Shown: positions 26,712-36,396, counted from the stretch's first letter. The stretch is 64,000 bases of DNA from Nevskia sp964451925 (GCA_964451925.1 CAYVKA010000016.1:20142-84141), one strand, 5' to 3'. Notes: generated from the sequence alone by a model not told the origin. Made by a program: numbers and translations.

Positions 26712-28225
26712 TGCTGTCCATGCATTCCATGAAACATCAGGCCGGTGGCGCTAGCGGTGGTCCGGACGCGGCTCCGCCCGCGCCTGTTGCCGGCCCCGTT
26801 GCCGTGAGCGGGCGCGTGCCGCTGGCTGTGGATCTCGACGGCACGCTGGTCTGTTCGGACCTGCTGTTGGAGTCGGCCTTGATCGCCACCCGACGCCGCC
26901 CGTCGCTGCTGCTGCAGCTGCCCGGTTGGTTGCTGCATGGGCGTGCCGCCTTGAAACAGCAATTGGCGCGCGAAGGCCTGCCCGACGCTCACAGCCTTCC
27001 GTATCGGCAGGATCTGCTCGAATATCTGCGTGAACAGAAACGTCTCGGCCGGCGGATCGTTCTGGTCACCGCGGCGGATCGGCGCGTGGCTGAAGCGGTG
27101 TCGGCGGAAACCGGATTGTTTGACGCCGTGTACGCCAGTGACGGACATAGCAATCTGGCCGGCAAGTGCAAGCGCGACCGGCTGACGCAGCTCTTCGGCC
27201 CCGCTGGTTTCGACTACATCGGCAACAGCCGGCGCGACCTGCCGGTGTGGCAGGCGGCGCACGCGGCGTTGATTGCTGGCGCACACCGCGGCCTGCGCCG
27301 GGCAATCGAAAAAACCCGCCCGGTGGAGCGCGTTTTCAGCGCCGGCGATGGGACCTGGCGCGACGTCCTGCGTCAGTTGCGCCCGCATCAGTGGCTGAAA
27401 AATCTGCTGGTGTTCCTGCCGCTGCTGGGCGCGCATCGGCTGGTCGATCCCGAGTTGCTGCCGCGCGCGCTGCTGGCATTCGTGGCGTTCACGCTTTGCG
27501 CTTCCGGTGTATACGTGCTCAACGACTTGCTGGATCTGCCAACCGATCGGCGTCATCCGCACAAACGCCTGCGGCCGCTGGCGTCCGGGCGGGTGCCGAT
27601 TCGGGGGGCGCTGGGGCTGTTGGGAATGCTGCTGCTGGGCGCCATACTGGTCGGCCTCCAGCTGCCGGGGTACTTTCTGCCGGTGCTGGCGGCGTATTTC
27701 GTGACCACCCTGGCTTATTCGATGGGTCTGAAGGATCACGCGGTGCTTGATGTGCTGATCCTGGCCGGCGGCTACGCGGCGAGGGTTGCGGCGGGCTCGG
27801 TGGCGGTGGGGATCGCGCCGTCGGCCTGGCTGCTCGCATTCTGCATGTTCCTGTTCTTCAGTCTGGCGCTGGTCAAGCGATTCGCCGAACTGGTCGCGCT
27901 GCGGCCCGCGGCAAACGGCAAGGCTCATGCGCGCGGCTACGTTCTGGACGACGCCGGCGTGGTCGCCGCGCAAGGCATCGCCAGCGGCTATATCGGTGTA
28001 TTGGTGCTCGCGCTGTATACCAACAGCGCCATGGTGCAGGCGATACACGGCCGTTATTGGGTGTTCTGGGGCATCTGCCTGTTGCTGTGGTGCTGGATCA
28101 GTCATTTGTGGCTGATGGCGGACCGCGGCCTGATTGCCGACGATCCGGTGGTTTTCGCGCTGCGCAATGGCTCAAGCCGGGTGCTGCTGCTCGGCATCGT
28201 GGCACTGAGCCTGGTGGCCATCTAG
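26711..28225 (+). CDS. HAD phosphatase-UbiA prenyltransferase fusion
   Basis: A 504-residue inner-membrane protein. Residues ~36-215 are a HAD-like phosphatase with DLDGT (Asp41, Asp43) and LVTAAD. Residues ~225-500 are a UbiA-type polyprenyl transferase with about eight membrane segments, the Mg-binding motif NDLLDLPTD at residues 271-279, and DVLILAGGYAARV. The layout resembles decaprenyl-phosphate 5-phosphoribose synthases, where a prenyl phosphate receives phosphoribose that is then dephosphorylated. I infer a prenyl-phospho-sugar product for envelope glycans; the substrates are unproven. The start ATG 26711 overlaps the upstream TGA, and the stop abuts the next ATG. Confidence 0.85.
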   Translation: MLSMHSMKHQAGGASGGPDAAPPAPVAGPVAVSGRVPLAVDLDGTLVCSDLLLESALIATRRRPSLLLQLPGWLLHGRAALKQQLAREGLPDAHSLPYRQDLLEYLREQKRLGRRIVLVTAADRRVAEAVSAETGLFDAVYASDGHSNLAGKCKRDRLTQLFGPAGFDYIGNSRRDLPVWQAAHAALIAGAHRGLRRAIEKTRPVERVFSAGDGTWRDVLRQLRPHQWLKNLLVFLPLLGAHRLVDPELLPRALLAFVAFTLCASGVYVLNDLLDLPTDRRHPHKRLRPLASGRVPIRGALGLLGMLLLGAILVGLQLPGYFLPVLAAYFVTTLAYSMGLKDHAVLDVLILAGGYAARVAAGSVAVGIAPSAWLLAFCMFLFFSLALVKRFAELVALRPAANGKAHARGYVLDDAGVVAAQGIASGYIGVLVLALYTNSAMVQAIHGRYWVFWGICLLLWCWISHLWLMADRGLIADDPVVFALRNGSSRVLLLGIVALSLVAI

Positions 28226-29923
28226 ATGGGCTGCCCGCGGCGCTGCGCCGCCTTCCTGCTGCTGGCCTGGGCCGCGGGCCCGGCGTTGCGCCACGCATTG
28301 GCCCAGGACGCAGCGGCAAGCATTATCGATCTGCAGGCCGCTCGTCAGAGCGTGTCGCTCGATATGCCTTCCGGCGGGCACGCCACCCTGATCAATCTGA
28401 ATCCGCGGATCGGCGTCTGGTACATGCTGGTACTGCAGCGGAACGGCCAGACCCGCTCCTACCATCTCGAAAATCCCGCGCCGCGGAGCAATGAAATCCG
28501 TCTGGACCCGCAAGGGCTGCTGATCGCCGGCAAGGAGCAGAGCGACCGCTGCGTGCTGTGGCAAAACAGCGGCGGTGCGCTCGAAGCGGCGCAACGTTCG
28601 GGGGAGCCCTACGCCGCCTTGTGCGGGGCGCGCCTGTATCTGCGCAATGCTGCGACCGGCAGCTACACCCGCCTGGAGCAGGCTACCAACTTTCTCCGCG
28701 ACCATGTCTGGGGCGGTGAGCGGATCATCAGCTTCGTCCGCGACCAGTTCTACCAGGACGCGTTTCTCGAGCACGCCACGCCCGCTGCGGCGCCCGGCGG
28801 CGGGTCGGCAACGGGCGAAGCGCGGCCGCAGGCGGCGCAAATGGCCGCCCCGGACGCCGGCGCGGTCGAACCCGGGGACGTGGCGCTGGACCTGGGTGGC
28901 AGCGTGCGCAGCTTGGTGCTCGGCCAATGGTATCCCCTGCAAGGCGCGGACGGGATCTACCTGAGTGCGGTGCAGGCGCAGGCCGTAGCGCCGCGGGTCG
29001 AGCCGCGCCTGCGCGGCCGGGTCGAGGATCTCGATAGCGTGGAGGCTTCGGCGCTGGATTACCTGGTGGCTTTCGACCTGAAGCGCTTTGACCTCGGCTT
29101 CGCACTGGGCACCGACCATCCGCGGCTGGGTTGGTCCGAGCGGGTGCTGGATTCGGTGCGGGTGGCTGGTCTGCCCGGCCCGGACGGCATCGACAGCGAT
29201 GCCCCGCTGGCGCGCACCGGCATGGTCAGCCCGGCGTGGAGTCCCACGGTGGCGGCCACCTTTACCGGCGGCTTCAAGCGCGAGCACGGTGCTTTCCGCT
29301 ATGGGCCGCTCGCCTACCGCAACCGCGGTTCGCACTATGGCTTCATCGAGGAGGGAGTGCTGTTCAGCAGGCTGCAGCCGGGTCTTGCCACGCTGTATGT
29401 GCTCGATGACGGCAGCATTGGCATGAAAACCTGGGAAGCGGCCGACGCGCCCATGCTGCCGCGCATCCGCTACGCGCGCCAGAATGGCGTGGCGCTGATC
29501 GATCAGGATTCGCTGAGCGGCACGCCGCAGCCCGCGCCTCTGGTCTCACAATGGGGCCCGGGCAACTGGTCCGGATCGAAGGACGAGCGCTTCCGCACGT
29601 TGCGCGCGGGTGTGTGCCTGTCCGCTGCGCCCGGGCGGAACTTCCTCGTCTACGGTTATTTTTCATCCGCCACGCCGCGGGCCATGGCGCGCGTATTCCA
29701 GGCCTACGGCTGCAGCTATGCCATGCACCTGGACATGAATGCGCTGGAGCACACCTATCTGGCAGTCTACACCCAGTCCGGGCAGAAGCGGCTGGTGCAG
29801 CACCTGATCCAGGGCATGGAGGAAGTGGACAAGAAGGGCGGCGACCGCTTTGCGCCGCGCTTCCTCAGCTTCCCGGACGACCGGGACTTTTTCTACCTGA
29901 TGCGCCGCGGGGGGCAACCATGA
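28226..29923 (+). CDS. Exported protein with phosphodiester glycosidase-like (NAGPA) region
   Basis: A 565-residue exported protein; the signal peptide ends HALA-Q at residue 26. The second half has a pattern seen in phosphodiester alpha-N-acetylglucosaminidase (NAGPA)-like domains: FTGGFKREHG, GFIEEGVLFSRLQPGLATLYVLDDGSIGM, then RTLRAGVCLS, and YGCSYAMHLDMNALEH. These proteins cleave sugar phosphodiesters. Assignment is by motif only and is moderate. The N-terminal half is unrecognised. The start immediately follows the previous stop, and the stop overlaps the next ATG, so it is part of a tightly coupled operon. Confidence 0.75.
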   Translation: MGCPRRCAAFLLLAWAAGPALRHALAQDAAASIIDLQAARQSVSLDMPSGGHATLINLNPRIGVWYMLVLQRNGQTRSYHLENPAPRSNEIRLDPQGLLIAGKEQSDRCVLWQNSGGALEAAQRSGEPYAALCGARLYLRNAATGSYTRLEQATNFLRDHVWGGERIISFVRDQFYQDAFLEHATPAAAPGGGSATGEARPQAAQMAAPDAGAVEPGDVALDLGGSVRSLVLGQWYPLQGADGIYLSAVQAQAVAPRVEPRLRGRVEDLDSVEASALDYLVAFDLKRFDLGFALGTDHPRLGWSERVLDSVRVAGLPGPDGIDSDAPLARTGMVSPAWSPTVAATFTGGFKREHGAFRYGPLAYRNRGSHYGFIEEGVLFSRLQPGLATLYVLDDGSIGMKTWEAADAPMLPRIRYARQNGVALIDQDSLSGTPQPAPLVSQWGPGNWSGSKDERFRTLRAGVCLSAAPGRNFLVYGYFSSATPRAMARVFQAYGCSYAMHLDMNALEHTYLAVYTQSGQKRLVQHLIQGMEEVDKKGGDRFAPRFLSFPDDRDFFYLMRRGGQP

Positions 29924-30921
29924 AACGGATCGTGTGGGGGATGATCGGCGTGCTGCTGTGCCTGAGCGCAGCCGGGCCTGTAGCCGGAGCCACGTTGGCG
30001 CAGCAGAACGAACTGCTGTTCGAGCTGCTGCAGAAGGACCAGGGATTGAGCGTGGCGCAGCTGGATACGATCCGCGTCATTTTCCAGCGTTCCGGATTCA
30101 TCGGCCAGGGCAATCCGGCAGTGACCGAGCATCCGGATACGCCGGGCGGCTGCCATGCCAGGCTGGAGGCGGAGTCGCAGTCTTATGCCAATCCGCGTTT
30201 CGAGGCAATCTGCCATGCCCGCTACATGGCCCCGCTCTATGACCCGAGAACGCAGAAGCCGGAGCAGGCGAAGGTCTGCATCGACCAGTTCGAATTCCCC
30301 GATATCCCCTGCGAATACCCGGTGGTGTGGGTGCGTGCGCGCGAAGCGGCGGAAATCTGCGCCGCCGAAGGCAAGCGCCTGTGCGATGCGCACGAGTGGG
30401 AGGGCGCCTGTGCCGGCGCGCTGGAGCCGCCGGACTATCGCTTCGACCTGGCGCAGGGCGTGAGCCCGGAGGAGGGCATCCATCGCATGCGCGCCGCGCA
30501 CAACCTGGCCTATCGCTCCAGCAAGACCTGGAGCTACGGCCCGGCTTACCGCACCGGCGTCTGCGCTGCAGCCAGCCACAAGACTCCGGGCTGCCCCGGC
30601 GGCAACTGGAGCAAGTGCGGTTCCAACACCTATCCGGCAGGGGACTTTCCCGCCTGTCACAGCCCGCTGGGCGTGTACGACCTCAACGGCAACGCCGCCG
30701 AGCACATGAACCTGCCCCTGAACGAATCGCAGATGGCCAGCCGTGGCAGCAAGGAGCTGGGCTATACCGAGATGAAAGGCAGCTGGTTCATATTCGACAC
30801 CTACCATGCGCACGAGGACTGGTGCCGCTGGCGCGCACCGTTCTGGCACGGCACACGGGTGCTCGACCCGGACAGCCATGCCAACTATCACCTCGGATTC
30901 CGGTGCTGCAAGGATCCCTGA
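29920..30921 (+). CDS. Formylglycine-generating-enzyme-like (SUMF1/FGE) exported protein
   Basis: A 333-residue protein with a signal peptide (VLLCLSAAGPVAGA-T, cut near residue 24). The core is the FGE/SUMF1 fold: KVCIDQFEFPD, AAEICAAEGKRLCDAHEWEGACAG, GVYDLNGNAAEHMN, and the closing HLGFRCC. Classical FGEs activate sulfatases, but many relatives act as binding or modifying proteins. No sulfatase gene is present here. It is rich in Cys, which fits a disulfide-stabilised periplasmic protein. Its ATG overlaps the upstream stop, and it is the last gene of the five-gene operon. Confidence 0.85.
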   Translation: MKRIVWGMIGVLLCLSAAGPVAGATLAQQNELLFELLQKDQGLSVAQLDTIRVIFQRSGFIGQGNPAVTEHPDTPGGCHARLEAESQSYANPRFEAICHARYMAPLYDPRTQKPEQAKVCIDQFEFPDIPCEYPVVWVRAREAAEICAAEGKRLCDAHEWEGACAGALEPPDYRFDLAQGVSPEEGIHRMRAAHNLAYRSSKTWSYGPAYRTGVCAAASHKTPGCPGGNWSKCGSNTYPAGDFPACHSPLGVYDLNGNAAEHMNLPLNESQMASRGSKELGYTEMKGSWFIFDTYHAHEDWCRWRAPFWHGTRVLDPDSHANYHLGFRCCKDP

Positions 30922-31071
30922 CCGAGTCCGCGGGCGCCGCCGTGCCTCGACAGTGGGCAGGGCGCTCCGTGCGCTTGCCTGATCGGCCCCCGATCGGCCC
31001 GTGATTGGTCTATTACGTTAGCCGGGGCGATGGTGCCCAGGGGCGGAGGCCATCTTCCACTGTGGGCACGA

Positions 31072-31641
31072 TCAACAAGCTGGCCGCAGCAGATAGGTCA
31101 CGCTGGTGCTGCCATCGGCCGTGCTCGACCGCAGGCAGACACTGCTGATGCCGTTGCTCCAGCGCGCCGACCAAAGATTGTCATCCACATCCGTGCTGTC
31201 CGGCTGACCGAATTTCTCGCTCAGGCGCCTGAAGGCGCGCGCCCGCGCGGAACCGGGCATGGCCAGGGTGATCTGCTGCAAGGCGACGGATTCGCCCTTG
31301 TGCCGGGCGAAAAAGACGAAATAGTAAGCCCGCACCGGGATTTCACCGAGCCGGATCACGCTGGCCTTGCGGTGGCCGTCCTGCGCCGGGCGTGTCCAGG
31401 CACAGCGGAATACTTCGCGCCGCCCGTCGAGCGGGTCCAGAACCCGCAAGCAGCTTGCCTTGGCCTCTGCCGCGTCGTCGACCGGCGGTGGTGCGGCCTT
31501 GAACTCCGCCAGGCTCATGCCGAGCTGCAGGCTGCGGAATGTATAGGGCTGCGCCGCGGGGTCCGGGTCTGCACCCGACGCAGCGGCGCAGGCGGCCAGC
31601 AGCATGGCGGTAGGCACAGCACGCATCAGAATTCTGTACAT
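31072..31641 (-). CDS. Small lipoprotein of unknown function
   Basis: A 189-residue exported protein. The lipobox AMLLAAC gives lipid Cys18 when the ATG 31641 is used; an ATG at 31626 is also possible. The mature part (YTFRSLQLGMSLAEFKAAPP, ending VTYLLRPAC) resembles small periplasmic proteins with a repeated beta-alpha unit, but I cannot name a family. It begins 7 bases after the stop of the CBS-BON gene, so it is probably the last gene of the ppsA-CBS unit. Confidence 0.75.
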   Translation of the reverse strand: MYRILMRAVPTAMLLAACAAASGADPDPAAQPYTFRSLQLGMSLAEFKAAPPPVDDAAEAKASCLRVLDPLDGRREVFRCAWTRPAQDGHRKASVIRLGEIPVRAYYFVFFARHKGESVALQQITLAMPGSARARAFRRLSEKFGQPDSTDVDDNLWSARWSNGISSVCLRSSTADGSTSVTYLLRPAC

Positions 31642-31648
31642 GACGCGA

Positions 31649-32365
31649 TCAGGCGGTTTCGGGCGGGTTCTGCACCACCATCCCGCTGTTGCTGTCGATG
31701 GTTGTCAGCTGATCGCGCACGGCCTTGACCCCCGTGGCGTTCTCCGCCAGGACCTTCAGCGCGGCGCGCGTGCGCTCGTCGCCGATGACGCCGTGCAGCG
31801 TCACTACGCCGTCCTTCACCGCCACCGCCACGGTGGCGCGCGGTCCCCAGGGCAGCCGGTCGATCTGCAGCAGCAGGCTGCGCCGGATTCCCTCATCGGA
31901 GGTGTCGGCCGGCACCGCCACGGACGCGACCGCCAGGCAGCTGCGCAGCAGGTCGGCGCGGCTGAGCATGCCGATGACGTGGCCGCGGCGGATCACCGGA
32001 AGGCGCTTGATGTGATGGTGCTCCATCAGGCGCACGGCTTCGCTGAGGGGCGCGTCGTCGGCCACCGTCACCACGTCGCCGCTCATGATTTCCCCGACCT
32101 TGCGGCCGTGCGTGCCGACATATTCTCCCGCCAGGCGGCCCGGGCCGAGCAGAAACTCCAGCCAGTGCGGATGATGCTGCTCGGTGCCCAACTCGGCGCG
32201 GCGCAGGAAATCGCCCTCGGTCACCATCCCGGCCAGGTTGCCCTGGGCGTCGATCACCGGAAGGCCGCTGATTTTCAGCTCCAGCATCAGGTGCAGCGCC
32301 TCCAGCACGCTCGCGTCGGAGCGGATGCTGATCAGGCCCTCGGTCACGGCGTCGGCGACTTTCAT
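31649..32365 (-). CDS. Tandem CBS-domain protein with BON domain
   Basis: A 238-residue cytoplasmic protein. Two CBS domains (residues ~7-60 and ~85-140; VLEALHLMLELKISGLPVID, then EAVRLMEHHHIKRLPVI) bind adenosine nucleotides and sense energy state. A BON domain follows (ATVAVAVKDGVVTLHGVI, ~160-228). I start at ATG 32365 (MKVADAV), the usual beginning of such proteins. A start at 32431, overlapping the ppsA stop, is the alternative. A perfect FNR box just upstream supports independent expression under low oxygen. CBS proteins of this type often sit beside ppsA in low-oxygen regulons of other proteobacteria. Confidence 0.88.
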   Translation of the reverse strand: MKVADAVTEGLISIRSDASVLEALHLMLELKISGLPVIDAQGNLAGMVTEGDFLRRAELGTEQHHPHWLEFLLGPGRLAGEYVGTHGRKVGEIMSGDVVTVADDAPLSEAVRLMEHHHIKRLPVIRRGHVIGMLSRADLLRSCLAVASVAVPADTSDEGIRRSLLLQIDRLPWGPRATVAVAVKDGVVTLHGVIGDERTRAALKVLAENATGVKAVRDQLTTIDSNSGMVVQNPPETA

Positions 32366-32392
32366 GGTGCGGTCCAGTGCGATGTTGTTCGC

Positions 32393-32434
32393 AGTATCGT
32401 CACATCCGCCGGGCACGGCCTTGATCTGCATCAA
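32393..32434 (-). promoter_or_regulatory. FNR/ANR promoter overlapping the ppsA stop codon
   Basis: On the minus strand a perfect box TTGATgcagATCAA (32421-32434) spans the ppsA TGA. A -10-like GATACT (32393-32398) follows after 22 bases, the class II arrangement. Transcription would start near 32386, about 20 bases before the ATG at 32365. Confidence 0.7.
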
Positions 32435-34836
32435 CGGGCTGTGGCCGGCGGCGCCATGTGCTCGGCCTCGGCGACGTTGTTCTTGACCGCCAGGAAGCTG
32501 GCCGGGTTGACCGATATCGAGTCGATGCCCGCCTGCACCAGGAACTGCGCGAAGGCCGGATGGCTGCTGGGCGCCTCGCCGCACAAGCCGACACCGACGC
32601 CGGCGCGGTGGGCGCGGGCGATGACGTTTTCGATCATCCACATCACCGCGGCGCTGCGTTCGCTGAACAGCGGCGCCAGCTCGTCGGAATCGCGGTCCAC
32701 GCCGAGCGTCAGCTGGGTCAGGTCGTTGCTGCCGATGGAAAAGCCATCGAAGCGGCGGGCGAACTCCTCCGCCTGGATCACGTTGGAGGGAATCTCGCAC
32801 ATGACGTAGACCTTGAGCCCCTGCTCACCGCGAACCAGTCCGTTTTGCGTCATCACCTCCAGCACGCGGTCCGCTTCCTCCGGAGTACGGCAGAAGGGGA
32901 TCATGACGATGACGTTGCGGAAGCCGAGGCGCTCGCGCAGCCGCCGGATGGCCCTGCACTCCAGCGCAAAGCCGTCACGGTAGCGCGGCGAGTAGTAACG
33001 CGATGCGCCGCGGAAGCCGATCATCGGGTTTTCCTCGTGCGGCTCGAATGCGGCGCCGCCGAGCAGGTTGGCGTATTCGTTGGTCTTGAAGTCGCTCATC
33101 CGCACGATCACCGGCTTCGGATGGCAGAAGGCGGCCAGGCGGGCCAGCCCGCAGGCCAGCCGGTCGACAAAGTAGTCGGACTTGTCGGCATAGCCGCGCG
33201 TCAGGCGCTCGATCGACTCGCGCGCGGCCGGGTCGGTCACGCGGTCGAAGTGGGCCAAGGCCATCGGGTGAATGCGGATGGCGTTGCTGATCAGGAATTC
33301 GATGCGCGCCAGGCCCACGCCATCGGCCGGCAGCCGCTACCAGCGGAACGCCGCGGCGGGATTGGCCAGGTTGAGCATGACGCGGGTGCGCGTGGCGGGT
33401 ACGTGGTCGAGGTCGATGTCCTGGGTCTCGATCTGCGCGATGCCTTCGTAGACCTGTCCGGTATCGCCCTCGGCGCAGGACACGGTGATCTCCTGTTCGG
33501 GATGCAGCAGATAGGTGGCCTGGCCGGTGCCGATCAGCGCCGGCACGCCCAGTTCCCGGCTGACGATTGCCGCGTGCGAGGTGCGGCCGCCGTGGTCGGT
33601 GACGATGGCGCTGGCCTTCTTCATGATCGGCACCCAGTCCGGGTCGGTGTTTTCCGTGACCAGGATGGCGCCGGCCGGGAAGGTGTCGAGCGCGTGCGGA
33701 TCGCGCACGATACAGACCTTTCCGGACACGGCGGCTTGGCCGATGGCCAGGCCGCTCAGCAGCTTGCGGCCGGCGTCCTTGATGCGATAGCTGCGCATGG
33801 CGGCATGGCCGCGGCGCGATTGCACGGTTTCCGGCCTGGCCTGGACCACGAACAGCTCTCCGCTGCCACCGTCCTTGGCCCACTCCATGTCCATGGCCAC
33901 GCCATAGTGCTGTTCGATGGCGCAGGCCCAGCGCGCCAGTTGCAGGATCTCCGTTTCGCCCAGCACGTACTGTTCGCGCTCGGCCTGCGAGGTGGGGACG
34001 GTGCGGGTGGTGCGGCCGGTCTCCGCCGCATAGAGCATCTTGATGGTCTTGGCCCCGAGCCGCCGGTCGATGACCGGCGTCAGCGCCGGGTCGGCCAGCA
34101 GCGGCTTGAACACGGTGTATTCGTCCGGGTCCACCTGTCCCTGCACCACCGTCTCGCCCAGGCCCCAGGCGGCGTTGATCAGGACCACGCGGTCGAATCC
34201 GGTTTCAGTGTCGAGCGAGAACATCACGCCGGAACTGGCGCGGTCGGAGCGCACCATCTGCTGCACACCGACCGACAGCCCGACCTTTAAATGGTCGAAG
34301 CCGCGCTGCTGGCGGTAGCTGATCGCACGGTCGGTGAACAGTGACGCGAAGCAGGCGCGGCACGCCTCGAGCAGCGCGGTTTCGCCGGTGATGTTGAGAA
34401 AGGTTTCCTGCTGCCCGGCAAAGCTGGCGTCGGGCAGGTCCTCGGCGGTCGCGCTGGAGCGGACGGCCACATTGGCCTGCGCCACGCCGATGCGGGCGGA
34501 GAGTTGGCGATAGGCCTGGGTGATGGCTGCGGCGGTCGGTTCGGGCCAGCGGCCGCGCAGAAACGCACGGCGGATGGTATCCCCGGCCTCGGCCAGTGGC
34601 ATTGCGCTGTTGCTCCATCCGGCCAGCGTCTCGCGGATCAGCGGTTCCAGGCCGTTGGCCTCGACGAAACGGCGGTAGGCGGCGGTGGTGGTGGCGAAGC
34701 CCGGCGGAACCTTCACGCCCTGGGCCCCCAGCGCACGGATCAATTCCCCTAGCGAGGCGTTTTTGCCGCCGACCAGAGCGACATCGCCGCGGCCGACGGA
34801 TTCCAGCATCACGACCTCGTCTGGCTGCCTGGTCAT
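32431..34836 (-). pseudogene. ppsA: Phosphoenolpyruvate synthase, interrupted by an in-frame TAG
   Basis: PEP synthase converts pyruvate, ATP and water to PEP, AMP and phosphate, the entry to gluconeogenesis. The frame covers 801 codons, the normal length, from ATG 34836 (MTRQPDEVVM; GGAG upstream). The nucleotide-binding N-domain (GGKNASLGEL, AVRSSATAEDLPDASFAGQQ) and phosphohistidine domain (GGRTSHAAIVSREL) are intact. Codon 500 (33337-33339) is TAG in FRW-stop-RLPADGVGLARIEF. The C-terminal PEP/pyruvate-binding domain continues in the same frame to TGA at 32431 (SIGSNDLTQL, LCGEAPSS). A GTG at 33318 could restart, but without a Shine-Dalgarno. It may be a nonsense mutation, read-through, or a sequencing error. 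Confidence 0.9.
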
Positions 34837-34867
34837 CGTCTCTGCTCCGGTCGATTGCGATCGGAGC

Positions 34868-34909
34868 ATGCTGCGCCGGCCTGCCTCGCTCGGCATTGAT
34901 CTCGGTCAA
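34868..34909 (-). promoter_or_regulatory. FNR/ANR promoter of ppsA
   Basis: On the minus strand the box TTGACcgagATCAA (34896-34909, nine of ten) is followed after 22 bases by a weak -10 CAGCAT (34868-34873), a class II layout. The ppsA ATG at 34836 is about 25 bases from the expected transcript start. Confidence 0.7.
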
Positions 34910-34928
34910 GCGGCGCGGGGAGCGGCTG

Positions 34929-36383
34929 TCAGGCCCGGGCCTCGCGCAGCGAGCGGTACAGGCCGATGTAATCTTCCGCCGCCCGGTGCCAGGAAAAGTC
35001 CCGTGCCATGCCGGCGCGCTGCAGCGCGCGCCAGCGGTCCGGGTTGCTGCGCAGCTCCAGGCTGCGCATCAGCCCGAACTGCACGCCGCCCGGGTCGGCG
35101 TGCAGGAACTGGACGCCGCTCGCGCTGCCGTCCGCCAGCGTCTGCGCGGTGGCATCGACCACGGTATCGGCCAGCCCACCGGTGCGGCGCACCACCGGGA
35201 TGGTGCCGTAACGCTGGCTGTACATCTGCGTCAGGCCGCAGGGCTCGAAGCGCGACGGCATCAGGAACAGGTCGGCGCCGGCGATGATGCGCCGGGCGCG
35301 GCGCTCGTCATATCCAAGATGCAGCGCGACCCGTCCCGGGTGGGCGTGGGCGAGCGCCTGCAGTTCCCGCCGCAACGCCGCCTCGCCGTCGCCCAGGATG
35401 GCGAACTGCAGCGGCTGGCGCAGCAGCGCACCCGCCGCGGCGGCGATCAGGTCGATGCCTTTCTGCTGCACCAGGCGGCTGACGATGCCGACCAGCGCTG
35501 TCTGCGGCTCGGCTTCCAGACCCATCTCCAGTTGCAGTGCGGCTTTGTTCGCCGCCTTGCCCGATTTGACGGTGCGCGGGCTGTAGCGCCGCTCGATGGC
35601 CGGATCGGTGGCCGGGTTCCAATCCTGGTCGTCGATGCCGTTGACGATGCCGTGCAGTTGGCCGCGGCGCCAGCGCAGCAGCCCGTCCAACCCATGGCCG
35701 TGTTCGGCGGTCTGGATTTCCTCGGCGTAGGTGGGGCTGACGGTGGTGATGGCGTCGGCGTAGGCGATGCCGGCTTTCATATGCGACAGCTGGCCATGGA
35801 ACTCGACGCCGTCCATCTGCCACCAGCGTGCCGGCAACTGCAGCACACCGGCATCGCGCGCGGGAAACAGGCCCTGGTAGGCCAGGTTGTGAATGGTGAA
35901 CACGCCGCGCGCCGGGCCGCCCAGCTCCCTCAGCCAGGGCATGGCCAGTCCGGTGTGCCAGTCATTGGCGTGCAGGATGTCGGCGCGAAAGTCCGGCGGT
36001 GCGTCGTGCGCTGCCAGGCGGGCGAGGGCGGCGGCGAAGCAGCCGAAGCGCCAGTTGTTGTCGCTCCACGACTGCCCCTGCTCGTCCTGGTAGGGATTGC
36101 CCGGGCGGTCGAACAGGCCGGGGCAGTCCAGCAGCCAGTACGCCAGGCCGGCTGCGCCTGGCACTTCCCATACGGTGAAACTCTGCCCCAGCACCATCAC
36201 GGTCGCCACCGCCCGCTGCGCTCTGGCGTGGCGCTGCCAGCCACGGTAAGCCGGCATGGCGACGCGCACTTCGAGGCCGTGTGCCGCCAGCGCCGCAGGC
36301 AGGCCGGCGGCGACATCGGCCAGCCCGCCGATCTTGACGAAGGGCAGGGCCTCGCTGGCCCCGTAAAGGACGCGCAAACTCAT
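34929..36383 (-). CDS. glgA: Glycogen synthase (ADP-glucose type, GT5)
   Basis: GlgA transfers glucose from ADP-glucose to the growing alpha-1,4-glucan. The product is 484 residues, normal for the family. The N-terminal ADP-glucose-binding motif is KIGGLADV (Lys17), with Ile where Thr is usual. C-terminal domain blocks include SRLVQQKGIDL, PSRFEPCGLTQMYSQRYGT and RRTGGLADTV. I start at ATG 36383 (MSLRVLYG), 13 bases after the glgP stop. It is the last gene of the main glycogen operon. The next gene on the same strand, ppsA, has its own promoter about 100 bases downstream. Confidence 0.95.
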   Translation of the reverse strand: MSLRVLYGASEALPFVKIGGLADVAAGLPAALAAHGLEVRVAMPAYRGWQRHARAQRAVATVMVLGQSFTVWEVPGAAGLAYWLLDCPGLFDRPGNPYQDEQGQSWSDNNWRFGCFAAALARLAAHDAPPDFRADILHANDWHTGLAMPWLRELGGPARGVFTIHNLAYQGLFPARDAGVLQLPARWWQMDGVEFHGQLSHMKAGIAYADAITTVSPTYAEEIQTAEHGHGLDGLLRWRRGQLHGIVNGIDDQDWNPATDPAIERRYSPRTVKSGKAANKAALQLEMGLEAEPQTALVGIVSRLVQQKGIDLIAAAAGALLRQPLQFAILGDGEAALRRELQALAHAHPGRVALHLGYDERRARRIIAGADLFLMPSRFEPCGLTQMYSQRYGTIPVVRRTGGLADTVVDATAQTLADGSASGVQFLHADPGGVQFGLMRSLELRSNPDRWRALQRAGMARDFSWHRAAEDYIGLYRSLREARA

Positions 36384-36396
36384 CTCGGACAAAACG

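Noticed and set aside
33316..33318. GTG restart giving an independent C-terminal ppsA protein
   Set aside because: No Shine-Dalgarno before it, and the frame is continuous across the TAG, so a single interrupted gene is simpler. Kept only as a possibility.
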